Notes under the pieces: model-generated
Told to the model about the DNA's origin: nothing
The model's input: only the letters and a program-made list of their open reading frames with translations
Database searches by the model: none
Part shown: positions 31,176 through 42,424 of the stretch, one piece after another
Position numbering within the stretch: position 1 is the stretch's first letter
Layout of the letters: each line of letters opens with the position of its first letter
Translations under genes and position numbers: made by a program
DNA from: Trichobilharzia szidati
Lineage: Eukaryota > Platyhelminthes > Trematoda > Strigeidida > Schistosomatidae
Reading direction: 5' to 3'
NCBI GenBank assembly: GCA_944472155.2
Contig: OX235277.1
Span: 26,174,804-26,238,803 of the forward strand
Length of the DNA: 64,000 nt

Positions 31176-31445
31176 TCATGAATTGCCAAGGCCTCCGGTG
31201 CCTTTAGAAGGAAGAAAATGAAGAAAGTTAGCATGGATTCTATATATGATCTTAAAATAATGGTCAGGGTTGACAGAGTGACAGAAGTCGATCAGGTGTT
31301 CCAGAATGGAGTTTCGCACACACTTCCTTTCTCCCTTGTAAAACCAAGCTGGAATATGTTCTCGTATCCGTGTGGAAAGCGTCCTCTGACTACGGCCAAT
31401 GTACCTTGCTCCACAAGAGCAGGTGAACTGATAGATGCACATTGA
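31176..31445 (-). pseudogene. PLE-C GIY-YIG endonuclease domain
   Basis: A short open stretch (about 88 codons) holding the nuclease: YQFTCSCGARYIGRSQRTLS, EHIPAWFYKGERK, SILEHLIDFCHSVNPDHYFK and IIYRIHANFLHFLPSK. The catalytic Tyr/Arg features of GIY-YIG are visible; the final helix is cut by a frameshift. It is upstream-linked to the thumb remnant at 31650-31870. Confidence 0.8.
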
Positions 31446-31968
31446 GGCGGCCAGATGGGGGAGCTTATCTTATACAGAGGTAGAGAACAACTTGCGGCTA
31501 GTGAACGTCATATGTAATTTTGCTGCATAGAACGTCTTACTGAAGCTTGGTCACCCTTGAATTCCAAGTTCATGAATAAGGTTTTCTTTGGAACTGAGTC
31601 GATGACCAGTTTAGACTGCTTGTCTTTTATGTTGCTGTCAATAAATCGGTTAGGGTAACCGTTTTCTGCGAGCGTAGCTTTTAAGAAAAAGTTCTGAGTC
31701 AACGCAATCAGAACTACAAATTTTCCTTATCCTAGAGCAGAGCGAATGAATAAGGTCCCTTTCCCTGGAAATAGGCACCCAACTGTAAAAATTAGTTAGT
31801 TGTCCGTTCCATGTACGTTTCCGTTGGATAGATCTTTTGAGAGATCCGTCATTACGTCTGCTTAGGCACACATTTCATACTATTATAATTTCATGTATTC
31901 ACACCTTTGACCTAATTCCCTCACCGGATATAATTTCTTATAAAATAAACCACATATATACGATTGTA

Positions 31969-32008
31969 CAGCTTGATAATAAATTCGTTGAAAAGAGTCT
32001 CTTCATTG
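31969..32008 (+). ncRNA. Hammerhead-like remnant, PLE-C right arm
   Basis: CAGC (31969-31972), core TTGATAA, GAA (31990-31992), helix III AAGAG-T-CTCTT, C, ATTG. Mirror image of 30639-30678; helix III differs from that arm only in its single loop base. Confidence 0.45.
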
Positions 32009-32034
32009 AATATTGTGTTCTTAAATAACAAAAC

Positions 32035-32380
32035 AGGCAATGTTTATCGATTACTCAATAGAAAAGAAAAATTTTCATTCCCCCCTTCGCTTATGTGTGT
32101 ACACACCCTACGCATTAGATAATCTTTTCCATTGCCTTCAAAGTACAATAAAGTCATGAGGTGTATACGCTTCGCCTCACTACACAAATCATAAACACTT
32201 TTAAACAGTTCTTTACTATTCAGTGTAACATTCTCAATAAATTTGTGGTATATATATGCATATATGTACCTAAGAAAAAGACAGAGAAATATTATTCGAT
32301 TATTTTGTCATTTTTTGTGTTCCACTCACTCACTCATGCGAGTTGTACTCATTAAAAGTAAGTTCATCTATAATTTTTCT
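32035..32380. other. Unique-looking AT-rich sequence before a candidate exon
   Basis: No repeat recognised. It ends in the polypyrimidine stretch tttctatttactctctatag, which looks like a 3' splice site just before 32411. Confidence 0.4.
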
Positions 32381-32409
32381 AAACAAAGATTTTCTATTTA
32401 CTCTCTATA

Positions 32410-32886
32410 GTGTTATTTCTCGTCTTTTCTATCTTCGCCTACCATATTACTAATTTATTTGTAATTATAAGTAGAATTCCAACTATAACAACAACGAGTA
32501 CTACAACAATAATACGAAGAAGACAAATGATGTCTTTCAGGGATCAGGAATCGTCAAAAAGTCAAATTTATCAAATGTTTCTAACAGCTAATTGTTCATG
32601 GATGCCATCATCAAAAATCTGTCGTGGACACTTGATCAATAAATCATGTTTTCGTTTTGGTTGTTCATACTGTCGTTGTATTCCATTGCAGCATAAAGAT
32701 GATAACAATAATAACGCATCATCATTTCAACTGGAATGTCATCAAAAGGCGGCGGCGGAGACGGCGGCGAGAAATCAATTTTGTACAAAAGTACCTTATA
32801 TGACATGTGCAATGCACAGAGTTGCTTTATTATGGTCCAATGATAGTAACTATGATTGTAATTGGTCTGATAAATCTCATAAATAA
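32410..32886 (+). CDS. Candidate host exon: Cys-rich protein of unknown function
   Basis: Open for about 158 codons to a TAA at 32884-32886. It begins just after tactctctatag, a plausible splice acceptor, with no ATG there; the first in-frame ATG is 32527 and an in-frame TAA lies at 32380. The N-terminal part is hydrophobic (LFLVFSIFAYHITNLFVIIS), followed by Thr runs, then ten cysteines (SCFRFGCSYCRC near the middle; last at YDCNW). Ala-rich and Asn-rich low-complexity patches are present. AATAAA follows at the stop. It matches no repeat in the window. I do not recognise the family; a last exon of a secreted or membrane protein is the best guess. Confidence 0.4.
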   Translation: MLFLVFSIFAYHITNLFVIISRIPTITTTSTTTIIRRRQMMSFRDQESSKSQIYQMFLTANCSWMPSSKICRGHLINKSCFRFGCSYCRCIPLQHKDDNNNNASSFQLECHQKAAAETAARNQFCTKVPYMTCAMHRVALLWSNDSNYDCNWSDKSHK

Positions 32887-32889
32887 AGA

Positions 32890-33185
32890 AAAGAAGAAAT
32901 GAAAAGGTTGAAAGTTGAGCAGATTAATACTCATTCCACCGATTCTAATTATTTTTTGGTTTTTCTCTTGTTTTACAGTTTTTTTGTGTATTTCTGCAAA
33001 TTCTTTTTGCTGTCAAATTTGCAATATTTTTATATAAATTTTAACAAGAGAATAATAAAATCGTGGAATTCTGTGTTGTGTTTAAGAGAGTGATTTTAAA
33101 AAATATCGACTCGATTTAGAAGCTAATTTTGCCTGGCAGCATACTACTCATTATTGTATTTTAGTAGTTAGAGACCAGTCCCTTT
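32890..33185. other. Possible 3' UTR of the candidate exon
   Basis: AT-rich, with AATAAA-like hexamers near 32883 and 33055. No other feature. Confidence 0.35.
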
Positions 33186-33189
33186 ATTT

Positions 33190-35210
33190 ATATAAGTATT
33201 AAACTTGGGCACTGTGACTGTAAAGTATAACTCCATTATAGATAAGAATTTATTTTGATAAAGTCACACAGTGTTTTGCAGTAATATTTACTGATGACCA
33301 CGTTTCCAGCACAAATTATTACCACTCATAATCATATCAAGGCACTACTCACACAACTTTCTTGCTTCATTTATATACATGAGTGAAAACTGATGATTAG
33401 ACATTTGAATAAAAATCAATATAAGATAAAGTACATTCAGAAATAATAATATGAGTGTTATCAATCAAATACAATCAGATGGGGAATAAGGCGAGTGCTT
33501 TTATAGTCAAAATAAATGAGTAACTTGTTTGAATGTTATAATTAATGTATGTGAATTGAAATAGAATTTTAAGATTATTTATTATCCTCCTCTGATTTGA
33601 CTGACTGGTGGTAATAATATCTTCCATACATATCTCTGGTATTTGCATTGAGTCATTTCTGTTGCATGTGTTGGGTGTAGACTCGATGAACCAGGCAGGA
33701 TTCAGTGCTCAATCTCTCTCTCTCCACCTACCTATATGACTTTTTAGAATTGTGACTCTGTACCACTCACCCTGTTGTGTGGTTGTGTGCTAGTGCATGT
33801 AGTGCAATTGCTGAGCGTTTTTTTGAAATTACTTATCTCCTCGGGGTCAACCACTCTTACCTTAGTCACTAAATTCTTATGTACTGACAATCTGACCACG
33901 TCCAATCGATCTACTAGTTTGACCTATGTAGTTGACCTTACTCACAGTCTTTGCAAGGTATTTTGCAAATAATATCATTTTGTGTGATTGGGTCCATCGG
34001 GTCTTTTAGCCTACAAAGCTTGTCCTACTTGAGTGAATTGGTAGGTTTGATTGTCCCACCATAACCCGTTGTCTGTAAAGGCTGGCCTAGTTAAGTGTCT
34101 GACAAAAAAAGACATAAACGATGAAATGAAACAGATAGAAGAGACGTTGGTGTTAAATAACTGACTATCCTATAAAATTCATTAGGAATATCAAAAGTGG
34201 TCAAAAACAAAATAAAAATAATGGTGAAACTATTAATAATAACATAAATAAGAGAGAATAAAAGGCATCTACTGTTATACCACATAAGGAGGGGATATCT
34301 GAGACACTACGTGGTAGGATTCTCAATAAAGCAGGAATTAGGGTGGCATTCAAACCTACAAACTCACTCAGACAGGACAAGCTCTGTAGGCTTAAAGACC
34401 CGGTGGACCCAATCACACAAAATAATATTATTTGCAAAATACCTTGCAATGACTGTGAGTAAGGCAAACTACATAGGTCAAACTAGTAGATCGAGCGGAG
34501 GTAGTCAGATTGTCAGAACATAAGAATTTAGCTAAAGTAAGAGTGGTTGACTGCACGAAGATAAGTCATTTATAAAGAGGATCTCAGCAATAGAACTGCA
34601 TGCATTAACACAAAATCACACAATAGGGTGGGTGGTACAGATACAAAATTCTTAAAAGTAATATAGGTAGGTAGAGAGAGAATGATTACTGAATCCTGGT
34701 TCATCGAGTCTACACCCAACACAACACATGCAACAGAAATGACTCAATGCAAATACCAGAGATATGTAAGGAAGATATTATTACCACCAGTCAGTCAGTC
34801 AAATCAGAGGAGGATAATAAATAATCTTAAATTTATTCTATTTCAATTCACATACATTAATTACAACATTCTAACAAGTTACTTATTTTGACTATAAAAA
34901 CACTCGTCTTATTTCCCATCTGATTGTATTTGATTGGTAACACTCATATTATTATTTCTGAATGTACATTATCCTATATTGATTTTTATTCAAATGTCTA
35001 ATCATCAATTTCACTCATGTATATAAATGAAGGAAAAAGTTGTGTGAGTAGTGACTTGATATGATTATGAGTGGTAATAATTTGTGCTGGAAACGTGGTC
35101 ATCAGTAAATATTACTGCAAAACACTGTGTGACTTTATCAAAATAAATTCTTATCTATAATGGAGTTATACTTTACAGTCACAGTGCCCAAGTTTTATAC
35201 TTATACCAAT
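33190..35210 (+). mobile_element. Palindromic PLE-A element
   Basis: Inverted terminal repeat 33190-33800 (minus) and direct repeat 34610-35210 (plus) enclose PLE-A coding remnants. 33800-34010 is an inverted copy of the endonuclease and 34100-34600 the forward linker (HKEGISETL) and endonuclease (CNDCE, then ANYIGQTSRS). The forward YIG motif is present, but frames change every few dozen bases. The layout matches 960-2720. Confidence 0.85.
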
Positions 35211-35393
35211 AAAGCTTCAAACTTTGTAGTTCCAGTATCGATGGCTTCGTTTTTTTTCTGTGGAGTGAGGTTTTCTATTCTCATGCCTAACTTTCCATCT
35301 TTTCTATGTTTACGACCATTTGGACAAAGTGTAGAAATTTCTCGGCCGTGAATCAAACCGGAACGACATGATTGACCGGCAAGCATTCTATCC
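35201..35393 (-). CDS. Possible host exon (weak)
   Basis: A minus-strand frame of about 64 codons follows gtgctttgcttatacag, a good-looking acceptor at 35394-35410, and ends at TAA 35201-35203. It reads RDRMLAGQSCRSGLIHGREI, then STLCPNGRKHRKDGKLGMRI and KFEALLV; it is basic and matches no repeat here. I do not recognise it. It abuts the PLE-A end, so it may be chance. Confidence 0.25.
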
Positions 35394-35399
35394 CTGTAT

Positions 35400-35638
35400 A
35401 AGCAAAGCACTTGGTAAAATTGCATCACATTATGTCTTTTTGAAGCTCAGAATTAGTTGCCTCATGTCTGAAAGACCCATGTACTATAGTAAGGGTTATT
35501 CAGATGCCAGCAGTAAGATGGGTGAATGTCTACGCAGTTCTACGCAAATTGTGTATGTGAGAGGTATATAATCAAATCTTCTAAAGGACCTTCTGACTGC
35601 CATAAAGTTACTGCAACAAAGAATTCTAGACTCAGTTT
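35400..35638. other. No gene recognised
   Basis: No repeat or coding motif seen, apart from the acceptor-like stretch next to 35393. Confidence 0.4.
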
Positions 35639-35639
35639 A

Positions 35640-36012
35640 AGGATTGGTTAGAGGATTTCATCATGAAGTGACATGAGTGTTAGAGAACCATTGGAAAACC
35701 AGCTGGGAGTACTAGACATCTGTTTCGTCAGCCTAGTTTTGGACTCTTCGAACTCAGGACCCTCTGACTACAGGGCGAGCTTACAGACCCTTAATCTAAG
35801 TCGCAGTGGATTACTGATCTTCGGGATCGCCTTGTAGCCAGAAGGTCCTGGGTTCGAACTCCAGCAGGTGCGTGCTAATGAAGAGTCCCAAACTAGGTTG
35901 GCGGAACAGCTGTCCAGTACTGGTTTTCCAGTGGTTCTCTAACCGATATCAGCTCCTGATGAAATCCTCCAGCTAATCAACGAAATCCCTACAAAAATAC
36001 CAATACATGAAG
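35640..36012 (+). mobile_element. Family-A retroposon, head-to-head pair
   Basis: Minus-strand unit 35640-35805 (3' end, ribozyme, part of tRNA-like region) faces a plus-strand unit 35820-36012 with B box (gggttcgaactcc), hammerhead (35872-35930) and tail. The plus ribozyme has ATGAAGA and GCGGAACAGCTGTC, so both core halves carry substitutions, but ACAGCTGT and CAGTAC are intact. Confidence 0.75.
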
Positions 36013-36099
36013 GAAAAAGAAATTGACTTTAGACGGGACTTTAATGGTTATATGGACTGATAACTAGGAATTAACCAGTATCATGGGTGTAGTACTTAA

Positions 36100-37110
36100 T
36101 ATTATAAATACTATCTCCTTGGATTCCTGATGGGATATTAAAGTTTTAAAGCTACATTTTCATTTCACTTACGTCTCTGCAGAACCTTTTAGCCGGCTCC
36201 TTGATAACCGATTAGATTTCATTTCTTTATCAATCAACCTCCTACATGTCATCCTTCGATCCACGACTGTTTCATCTTTTCCTATCCGTATTCTACTAGA
36301 GGATCTTGCGTATCTTGTTACTGATTGGCTTCTTCGGTGTGAGTTCAGTCTATCGCCGTTTTCTTTGGCATATTTTGTGGGTAGTAGGTTGGCTTGATTG
36401 GCTTTCTACTTACCGAAGTTTCATTGTTCCTCATCTTTTCTGGTCCACCATCTGATTTTCAGTATTGAGTCAACGAAGGCAGTTGTTGGTGAAGGTTTTC
36501 AGTAGATTGTTGGAAGTGCTTTTGATGATGCGCTCTTCAAGTCCCTGATTCATCAGTGTTAAAAACGAGAATCTTGTTCTTTATGCTGAGTGCAACAGAC
36601 CCATTGACCAATTTCGGAATAGTGAAGGTCCGCCTTGCTTTCCCTAATCTACCTTTGATATTTTCACCTGTGCTTCCTGTAACTGAAACGATGGTGCCCG
36701 GATAAATGAAACAGGCGATTTATGGTTTTTCTGGAGATTCCTACTTGTTGTTGTCGCTGATTAGATATCTGCATTAGTACTGTCTTCTGTATGTTCACTT
36801 GAGAATCTGTCTTTGCTGCTTTTTATATCAACTGGTTGGTTTTCATCCGTAGACATTGGACATAAATCATCAGCAGAGTCCAGATCTTCTAGAGGAGTCT
36901 TTTTACCGGTCCATCGTAGGCCTGTTCTCTCGCTCCGTACGATCAGGTGCATGATTCATCCTACCACAGTCAGCAAGATTACAGGCGATAGTAGGTACTT
37001 TTGTCTTACTCCTGCCCTCACTTCAAAGTCTTCTTTGAGTTTTCCATTGTGAACAACTTGGCTGTTGGCATCACCATATTGTCGTTGAATGACCTTGATG
37101 TTTAGTGCTT
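36100..37110 (-). pseudogene. RTE-clade retrotransposon, RT to C-terminus
   Basis: Minus strand from 37110: RT core including GVRQ-like and an M-R-like segment, then LEDLDSADDLCPMSTDEN (about 36895-36845). Here the active-site DD is kept, although Phe is Ser, unlike the copies at 9.8, 39.7 and 54.0 kb. The C-terminal region continues to about 36100 with many stops. Confidence 0.75.
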
Positions 37111-37114
37111 AGTG

Positions 37115-38200
37115 TTCAGGAATTCTACCATTCAGGTTGTGTATGTGTTTACCAAAACGCAATGGCTTGTCATTGGGGTGCACTTTCAATTATTGGCAAT
37201 AAAAGATTACAGCTTCGTTCCTCTGAAGTACAAAAGAAATTTAGTAAAGTCCCTCAGCCACAGAGTTAGAGATATATGCTCAGAAAAAGTATGTGAAGAT
37301 GAATTAGGCATTGTATATGATACTTTGATTGAAAATAACTATCCTGACAAATTTATCAAGAAACACATGATAAAGAAAGCGGAAAACGACTACTCCCTAT
37401 CCGTATACAAGAAGCCTCTTTGTATACGACTGCAATTCAAGGGCGATATAGACCAAGTGAGAGAATTACGAAGAAATTAAGAAAATTAGTTCAAAGAACT
37501 TCTCTACACGACCGATGGTTGTTTCTCGACTGAAAGATGAAGTACCTAGACTAGACTAGCCACTTCAAATTGTATCTACAAATTCAACTGCACTTATGGT
37601 GGAGCGAGCTATATTGGCCGTTGTTCTAGGAACTTGATTTTTTGTGCTTGCTCTTGAACATCTCCCAGTATGGCTAAGTAAGCGTGTGGTGTTTACCATT
37701 ATCAACAGTTGGACATTAGACCGTCTGGCCCAAACTGGGCACTAAGCCAGGTAGCATTGAAGAATCCTTCTCCATCAACTATAGGGTGCCAAATAAATTA
37801 CCAAAAACAACGAAGTACCACATGCTCCAAACAGCAGAGGCTATCGCAATTCGCGTGAAACAACCAATGCTTTGTGTGCAAAAGAAACAAGTACAGTCCC
37901 TACTACTGCCCTGGCTGGCCTTTAGCAGAGGCTATAAATTCATGAATTTGTAATATTATCTTTCCTAATTTTTCTGACATTCAGTTCATTGTTATGTTGA
38001 TGCTATTGAACTGTAATCCAATGATATTATCATTATTGATTCGATGTTATTTAAACAGCATTAGTATTGTTCATAACACTAATTCATTCATTCACTGTTA
38101 TGTATATATAACTGTAGAGTTTGATGATGAGGGGAAGTTATCGAAAACAGTACTATTTGTTCAGTATCCATTCTTTTATAATAAAAGATCAATTTCTTCG
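37115..38200 (+). pseudogene. PLE-C remnant: thumb end, linker, GIY-YIG, 3' end
   Basis: Open from about 37112 to 37480: FVPLKYKRNLVKSLSHRVRD, DICSEKVCEDELGIVYDTLI, NNYPDKFIKKHM and LQFKGDI, the PLE segment between RT and nuclease. The nuclease (CGASYIGRCSRNLIF-like, 37600-37640) and C-terminus (37800-37930) are frameshifted. The 3' UTR carries a hammerhead-like site. Closest relative: 3526-4400. Confidence 0.85.
38117..38162 (+). ncRNA. Hammerhead-like ribozyme at PLE-C 3' end
   Basis: Helix I GAGT (38117-38120) pairs with GTTC (38159-38162) using wobble pairs. Core TTGATGA (38121-38127), GAA (38143-38145), helix III AACAGTACTATT, nearly palindromic. Compared with 4349-4389, base changes on one side are tolerated by G-U pairing. 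Confidence 0.5.
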
Positions 38201-38204
38201 AGCA

Positions 38205-38870
38205 CACAAGTACACTTTAGTGAACAGTGTTAGTAACCATGGTACTTTAGTCCAGAGGCTTCTTGCAAATAGGCTTCAATCATCAAACATCAAAATTAAA
38301 GGGCATTATGAATATAATCAAAACACGTCTCGGGATTAGACACATGCTACAGTCTCCCAGGAGGTCAGTTTTCATCAGGATTATCTTACTGTCAGCATTT
38401 CTTCTAACAACAGTACACTGAATGACAACGGGTTCGAATTTCAATCGGAAATATCGATTCATTCAAAGTTGTAGTTACGCCATTTTTGTTTTTACTCGTG
38501 ATTGCTAATAAACATGAGGCGTCCTACCAATTGTATTCAATGTTCCAATATTAACATGATTGATTGTTTAAATCAATATTAAATAAAATAGACACCATTA
38601 CAAAATTAACACGTTCAAGCTAAATAAACGTGAATTTATGAAAATCTTTCGGCTTGCGCTTCAAGCCCTAATTTACTTGAAAATCATAGGCGGAAAGCAA
38701 GGGAAAAGGAAATGTTTCAAAACAGAATAGGTTTAGAAGAAAGTCGAGAGTACACTTTTGAGATATTATTAACTACGTGCTCAATACAAATATTTTGGGA
38801 ACTATTTTTTGTATTAAATCGATCTTTATTAACATAAAAATAATAGTTAATAGAGATTTGTAAGGGTTAG
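38205..38870. other. No gene recognised
   Basis: AT-rich, with no recognised repeat or motif. Confidence 0.5.
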
Positions 38871-38871
38871 T

Positions 38872-40295
38872 TTAATTTTATTATTATTATTCCCTCGGGT
38901 TCCAAGTGGAACATAGGGTTTCAATGACACATCTCTACTTTCTTCTACTTTCTCCAGTCCTCTTCAGCTCAGCCCATCATTGCCCATAATCTGTCATCTC
39001 CTCCAACTCACAAAATATCCTCAATGTTACCATAGCACCGACGAATCTCTCGTCGTTTCCATTTGGATTCCAATAGACCGATGGATGGCCTGCAGTGAGC
39101 GCGGTGTCATTCGGCTGCCTCCTCAGCTTATGCCTAATCTTTCTCCACTTTCTTCTGCATATTTGTTGAGTGACAGGCTATTGGTTGGTTTGTTCCCAAC
39201 CAGAGTTTCTTTCTGGCCATTTGATCTTCAGTATGGAGCCAGTGAAAGCAGCCGCTGATAGAAATCATCAGTGACCTGTTGGAAATGCTCTCCGTGACGC
39301 CAGAGCCAAGTTTCTGACCCTTATGGAATAACTTGCCGACTAACTTCACATCTGTGTTGAAAACCCGAATCTTGTTCTTTATGCTGGCTGAGTGAGTGCA
39401 GAAGATTTCCAGACTGGTTTCAGATTGATGAAGGTGTATCTTATCTTCCCGATTCTGGCTGACTTTGATATCTTCATCCATGGCTTCCTAGATAAGTGAA
39501 GGTAGGAAGTAACTTCTGTCAAATCTCTCCCATTGATGATGATTGGTGCTGGTTGTTGTTGCTGTAGCTGTTCGTTGGTTGTTTGGTTGATTATCTTCAT
39601 CATCTTTGTCTTCTACGTGTTCACAAGAAGACAGTCCTGTCTTCGCTGCCCACATGCCTCGCCTCTTCAGCCAGTGTGTTGGTTTTCGCCTACCTGCAAG
39701 TCTTTGAGTTTTTCTGACAGTAAACAGAAATCATCCACGCGCAAAATCCAGATATTCTAGAGTCTCCTTATTGGTCAGTACAGAGTATTCCATTCTTCTG
39801 ACTCCCACTCACAGTCCGACACATGATCCACTCCATCACAGTTAGGAATATCATCGGTGATAACAGACAGCCAGCTGGCTTGTTTTACTTTTGTATTCAA
39901 CCCAAAGGCTTCGCTGAGTTTTCCGTTGTGAATCATCTTACACGTGGCTTTGTCATATAGCCGCTTGTAGGATGAGGTTGATATAGATTTAGATCACTGC
40001 ACGCTGTAGTGTTGAGGCAGTCTCCAAATTACTTCTCGGTCAACGCTGCCTGTCGAAGGTCTTTTTGAAGTGGATGAGGGAAGTTGAGGTGGAGCTTTGA
40101 CTACCATTCTATGCTTTGTTCTGTGATGATGATGCATAGATTTGCAATTTGATGAGCACATCATTTGCCTTTCCTAAATTTAGATTGCTCTATGGGGGGG
40201 GGGGGAGTTCTGCATCCATTGCATCTTTTATTCTCTCTGGGAGGATGCGACTTAATACTTTACCCAAGATTTTCAAGTGTTAGTCTGTAGGGATT
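38872..40295 (-). pseudogene. RTE-clade retrotransposon, longest copy
   Basis: Minus strand from 40295: RT motif A region (HFKKTFDRQ, about 40070), further RT, then YLDFARG near 39750-39730, where five extra bases replace the DD, then INGRDLTEVTSYLHLSRKP (39540-39480) and the C-terminal GW/IGH region. The 3' end phrase starts at 38898 (gggttccaagtggaacatag, complement) with an (ATT)n end. An 8-12 base G run lies at 40196-40205. Confidence 0.8.
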
Positions 40296-40380
40296 TGATT
40301 TCCTACAAGTTCGATCACGTATTCACTTCAGTTGGAGACCCACTGAAACCCACCAGGGAGTACTGGACAGCTATCTGTTT
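40285..40380 (-). mobile_element. Family-A retroposon 3'-end fragment
   Basis: Contains the complements of the family tail (agggatttgatttcctac) and ggagtactggacagct. The ribozyme core is lost beyond 40380. Confidence 0.55.
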
Positions 40381-40384
40381 TGTT

Positions 40385-40575
40385 CTTTTTCTGAGAAAGT
40401 AAGTAGAAATTCGATAGAACAAGAAGGATATGTTCAAGTAGCAGTCTAGACTGCGAAGGGATGTTTTTGAAAGAGACATTGGTTGAAAAATGGTTATTCC
40501 AAAAAATTTATAAATAATTATACAAGAGATGCTGACATCAGTATTGCAAAAGGTTTGGAAGGACGGAAAGGTATG
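40385..40575 (+). pseudogene. PLE linker fragment
   Basis: NGYSKKFINNYTRDADISIA (about 40486-40545), preceded by a KETLVEK-like segment, corresponds to the NGYP..FI linker motif between PLE RT and nuclease. Confidence 0.5.
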
Positions 40576-40689
40576 TTAATAGCGAGGTCTTATTACAACG
40601 TGCTCTGTCTCAAGTTGGTATGTCGGCTTCTTGTCCAGATGCTTCGACGATGTCTGGGTATATAGTTAGAAGTTAATTGGTGCGCAAGA

Positions 40690-40905
40690 GGTGGCTCTCG
40701 TGGCCCAAGTGGTCTAGTGGATAACACCTTGGCTTTTAAAACTGTGGGAACTGGGTTTGAGCCTAGGTGGAAACACCATCACTCATTGCGGAATGCAGGT
40801 ACATCCAGTGATGAGTCCCAAATAGGACGAAATTCGCATTATCCTGGATTCCACTGGTACTCACCAGCCACTTCCATTATTAATTTTGACCATTACAATA
40901 CGTAA
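40690..40905 (+). mobile_element. Smalpha-type SINE with hammerhead
   Basis: tRNA-derived head with A box (tggtctagtggataacacc) and B box (ctgggtttgagcctagg), followed by the hammerhead domain and ggattccactggtactcacc. The order and wording match the schistosome Smalpha family, known to encode self-cleaving RNA. The 3' end is near 40900. Confidence 0.9.
40795..40860 (+). ncRNA. Smalpha hammerhead ribozyme, C3 deleted
   Basis: The 5' helix I strand tacatccag is followed directly by TGATGA, so C3 of CUGAUGA is missing. Helix II GTCC/GGAC, GAAA, a short AT helix III and ATC, then ctggatt pairing back with atccag. All other elements are canonical. C3 pairs with G8 in the active fold, so this copy should be inactive. 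Confidence 0.8.
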
Positions 40906-41136
40906 CGAAAGAAATGATTATATTTCTGAACTGCAGTAGTACAAAAAATGGTTAACCAACTGTAAAACAATGTTAACTTTTGTCAATTTAGCTATAAGCC
41001 ACACTGATTGTCAAAGTCACACTGTGTTAAATCTTTTCCAATCACATTTTGTTATTCATTCTTTTGAGTTGAGCTTCAAACTACTTACCAGTAGTAAGTG
41101 GGTATGCGTGTATTTTTCACTTCATAAAGATGTTAT

Positions 41137-41670
41137 TATTGTCCCCTTGGGTTCCGGGTGGAACATAAGGCTTCAACAGCTCATCTCCATCTTGCCTTTT
41201 TCTCTGAGGTCCCGTCCAGCTTGCCATATGATTGTCTGTGGTCTCTCATCCCCTCCTAATATGATCGCCACCATATCACCCTCGGACGTACAACTCGTTG
41301 TTTACTATTCGATTTCCACTCAAAGGTATGGTGCACAACGTCACTCGACAGTTTTCTCAGCACAGTCGTTGAGCACTGGGTTTTTAAATGACTCGTTCCC
41401 TGAGTTCTTTGGTGCCAGTTGAATCAGGCCATTTGATCTTCAACATATAGAGAAGGCAGCTACTAACATAATTCTGCAGTGGCGTGTTGAAAGTCGTTTT
41501 AGTGACACCCTGGCCAAGTTTACGACCCATTTAGAAGAACTGACAGACTTTACATTTGTGTTAAAAATCCGAATTTTCTTGGTTGATTCGAGTGTAATAG
41601 ATTTGCAAACTGTTTTCGGATTCACGAAGGTCTCCCTAGCATTTCCAATCCTGACTAGCTTTGACATCAT
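41137..41670 (-). pseudogene. RTE C-terminal copy
   Basis: From the 3' end phrase ccttgggttccgggtggaac (41148) to a tttgacatc boundary near 41667. 5'-truncated; no open frame. Confidence 0.75.
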
Positions 41671-41741
41671 TATGTGTCTGAGATTTTTGAAATGAACGCT
41701 CATAGTTTCAAACATCAAAGATATATCAAACCAAAACTTTA

Positions 41742-42183
41742 TTATATTATCACCTTGGGTTCCTAGTGGAACATGGGGTTCCAACAACACATCTTTACTT
41801 TCTTCTATTTTCTGCTACCTTCTCCAGCTGGGTCCACAGTTGTCCATAGTCTGTAATCTCCTCCTCACACGATCTCTTCCATGTCACACTAGGAAGACTT
41901 AGTCGTCGCTCTCCATCGGGATTCCATTCAAGTAATGTCCTGCATTGTGCGCGATGTCATTCGACGGTTTTTCCAGTGTATACCTGATCCATCTCCATTT
42001 TCTCAGAGATATTTATTAAGCGGTCAGCTCTTGGTTGGTTTTTTCATTGCCAGAGTTTCTTGTCGCTAATTCTTTCTGGCTGGCCGGCTGACCATATGAA
42101 CTTTGTTATGGAACCAGCGAAGGCAGCTGTTGGCCTGTTACACGCCCAGTTTCTGACCCATATAGAAGGACCGACTTGACATT
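41742..42183 (-). mobile_element. RTE insertion with 14-bp TSD
   Basis: Flanked by AAACCAAAACTTTA at 41728-41741 and 42184-42197, identical. The element runs from its TATT-rich 3' end and the phrase ccttgggttcctagtggaac on the left to a 5' truncation at 42183. It inserted just upstream of another RTE copy. Confidence 0.85.
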
Positions 42184-42424
42184 AAACCAAAACTTTAAGT
42201 AATCAAAATACAGCTTAGTTAATAATTCTTTGTCATTTTAAAAGCATAGATGTTAGATTAGTCTCAGTGAGTACTCCATCGTGAAGTGAAATCTAAATGC
42301 ATTCAGTCGATGAGACCCACATTAAACAGAAAGCTAGTCTTGGATTACACTACAAGTCACCGTCTAATCTGATGCATTAAAGCCATTACTTGAACAAAGA
42401 TGCCCTTACTAAATTTCAGTATAT

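Larger units (their letters stand above)
30620..32030 (-). mobile_element. Palindromic PLE-C element
   Basis: The outer ends 30622-30780 and 31862-32025 are inverted copies, both with a hammerhead-like site. Minus-strand coding fills the centre: LSRRNDGSLKRSIQRKRTWN (thumb, about 31860), a linker with LAENGYPNRFIDSNIKDKQS, MNLEFKGDQASV, then MCIYQFTCSCGARYIGRSQR, RIREHIPAWFYKGERKCVRN and a worn C-terminus to about 31150. The 3' UTR runs down to 30620. Confidence 0.85.

Noticed and set aside
38875..38900. (ATT)n tracts as independent microsatellites
   Set aside because: Several (38878, 53232, 61722, 18170, 55175) are the natural 3' ends of RTE copies.
40690..40770. Functional tRNA gene
   Set aside because: A and B boxes are present, but no complete cloverleaf or discriminator; it is the head of Smalpha.
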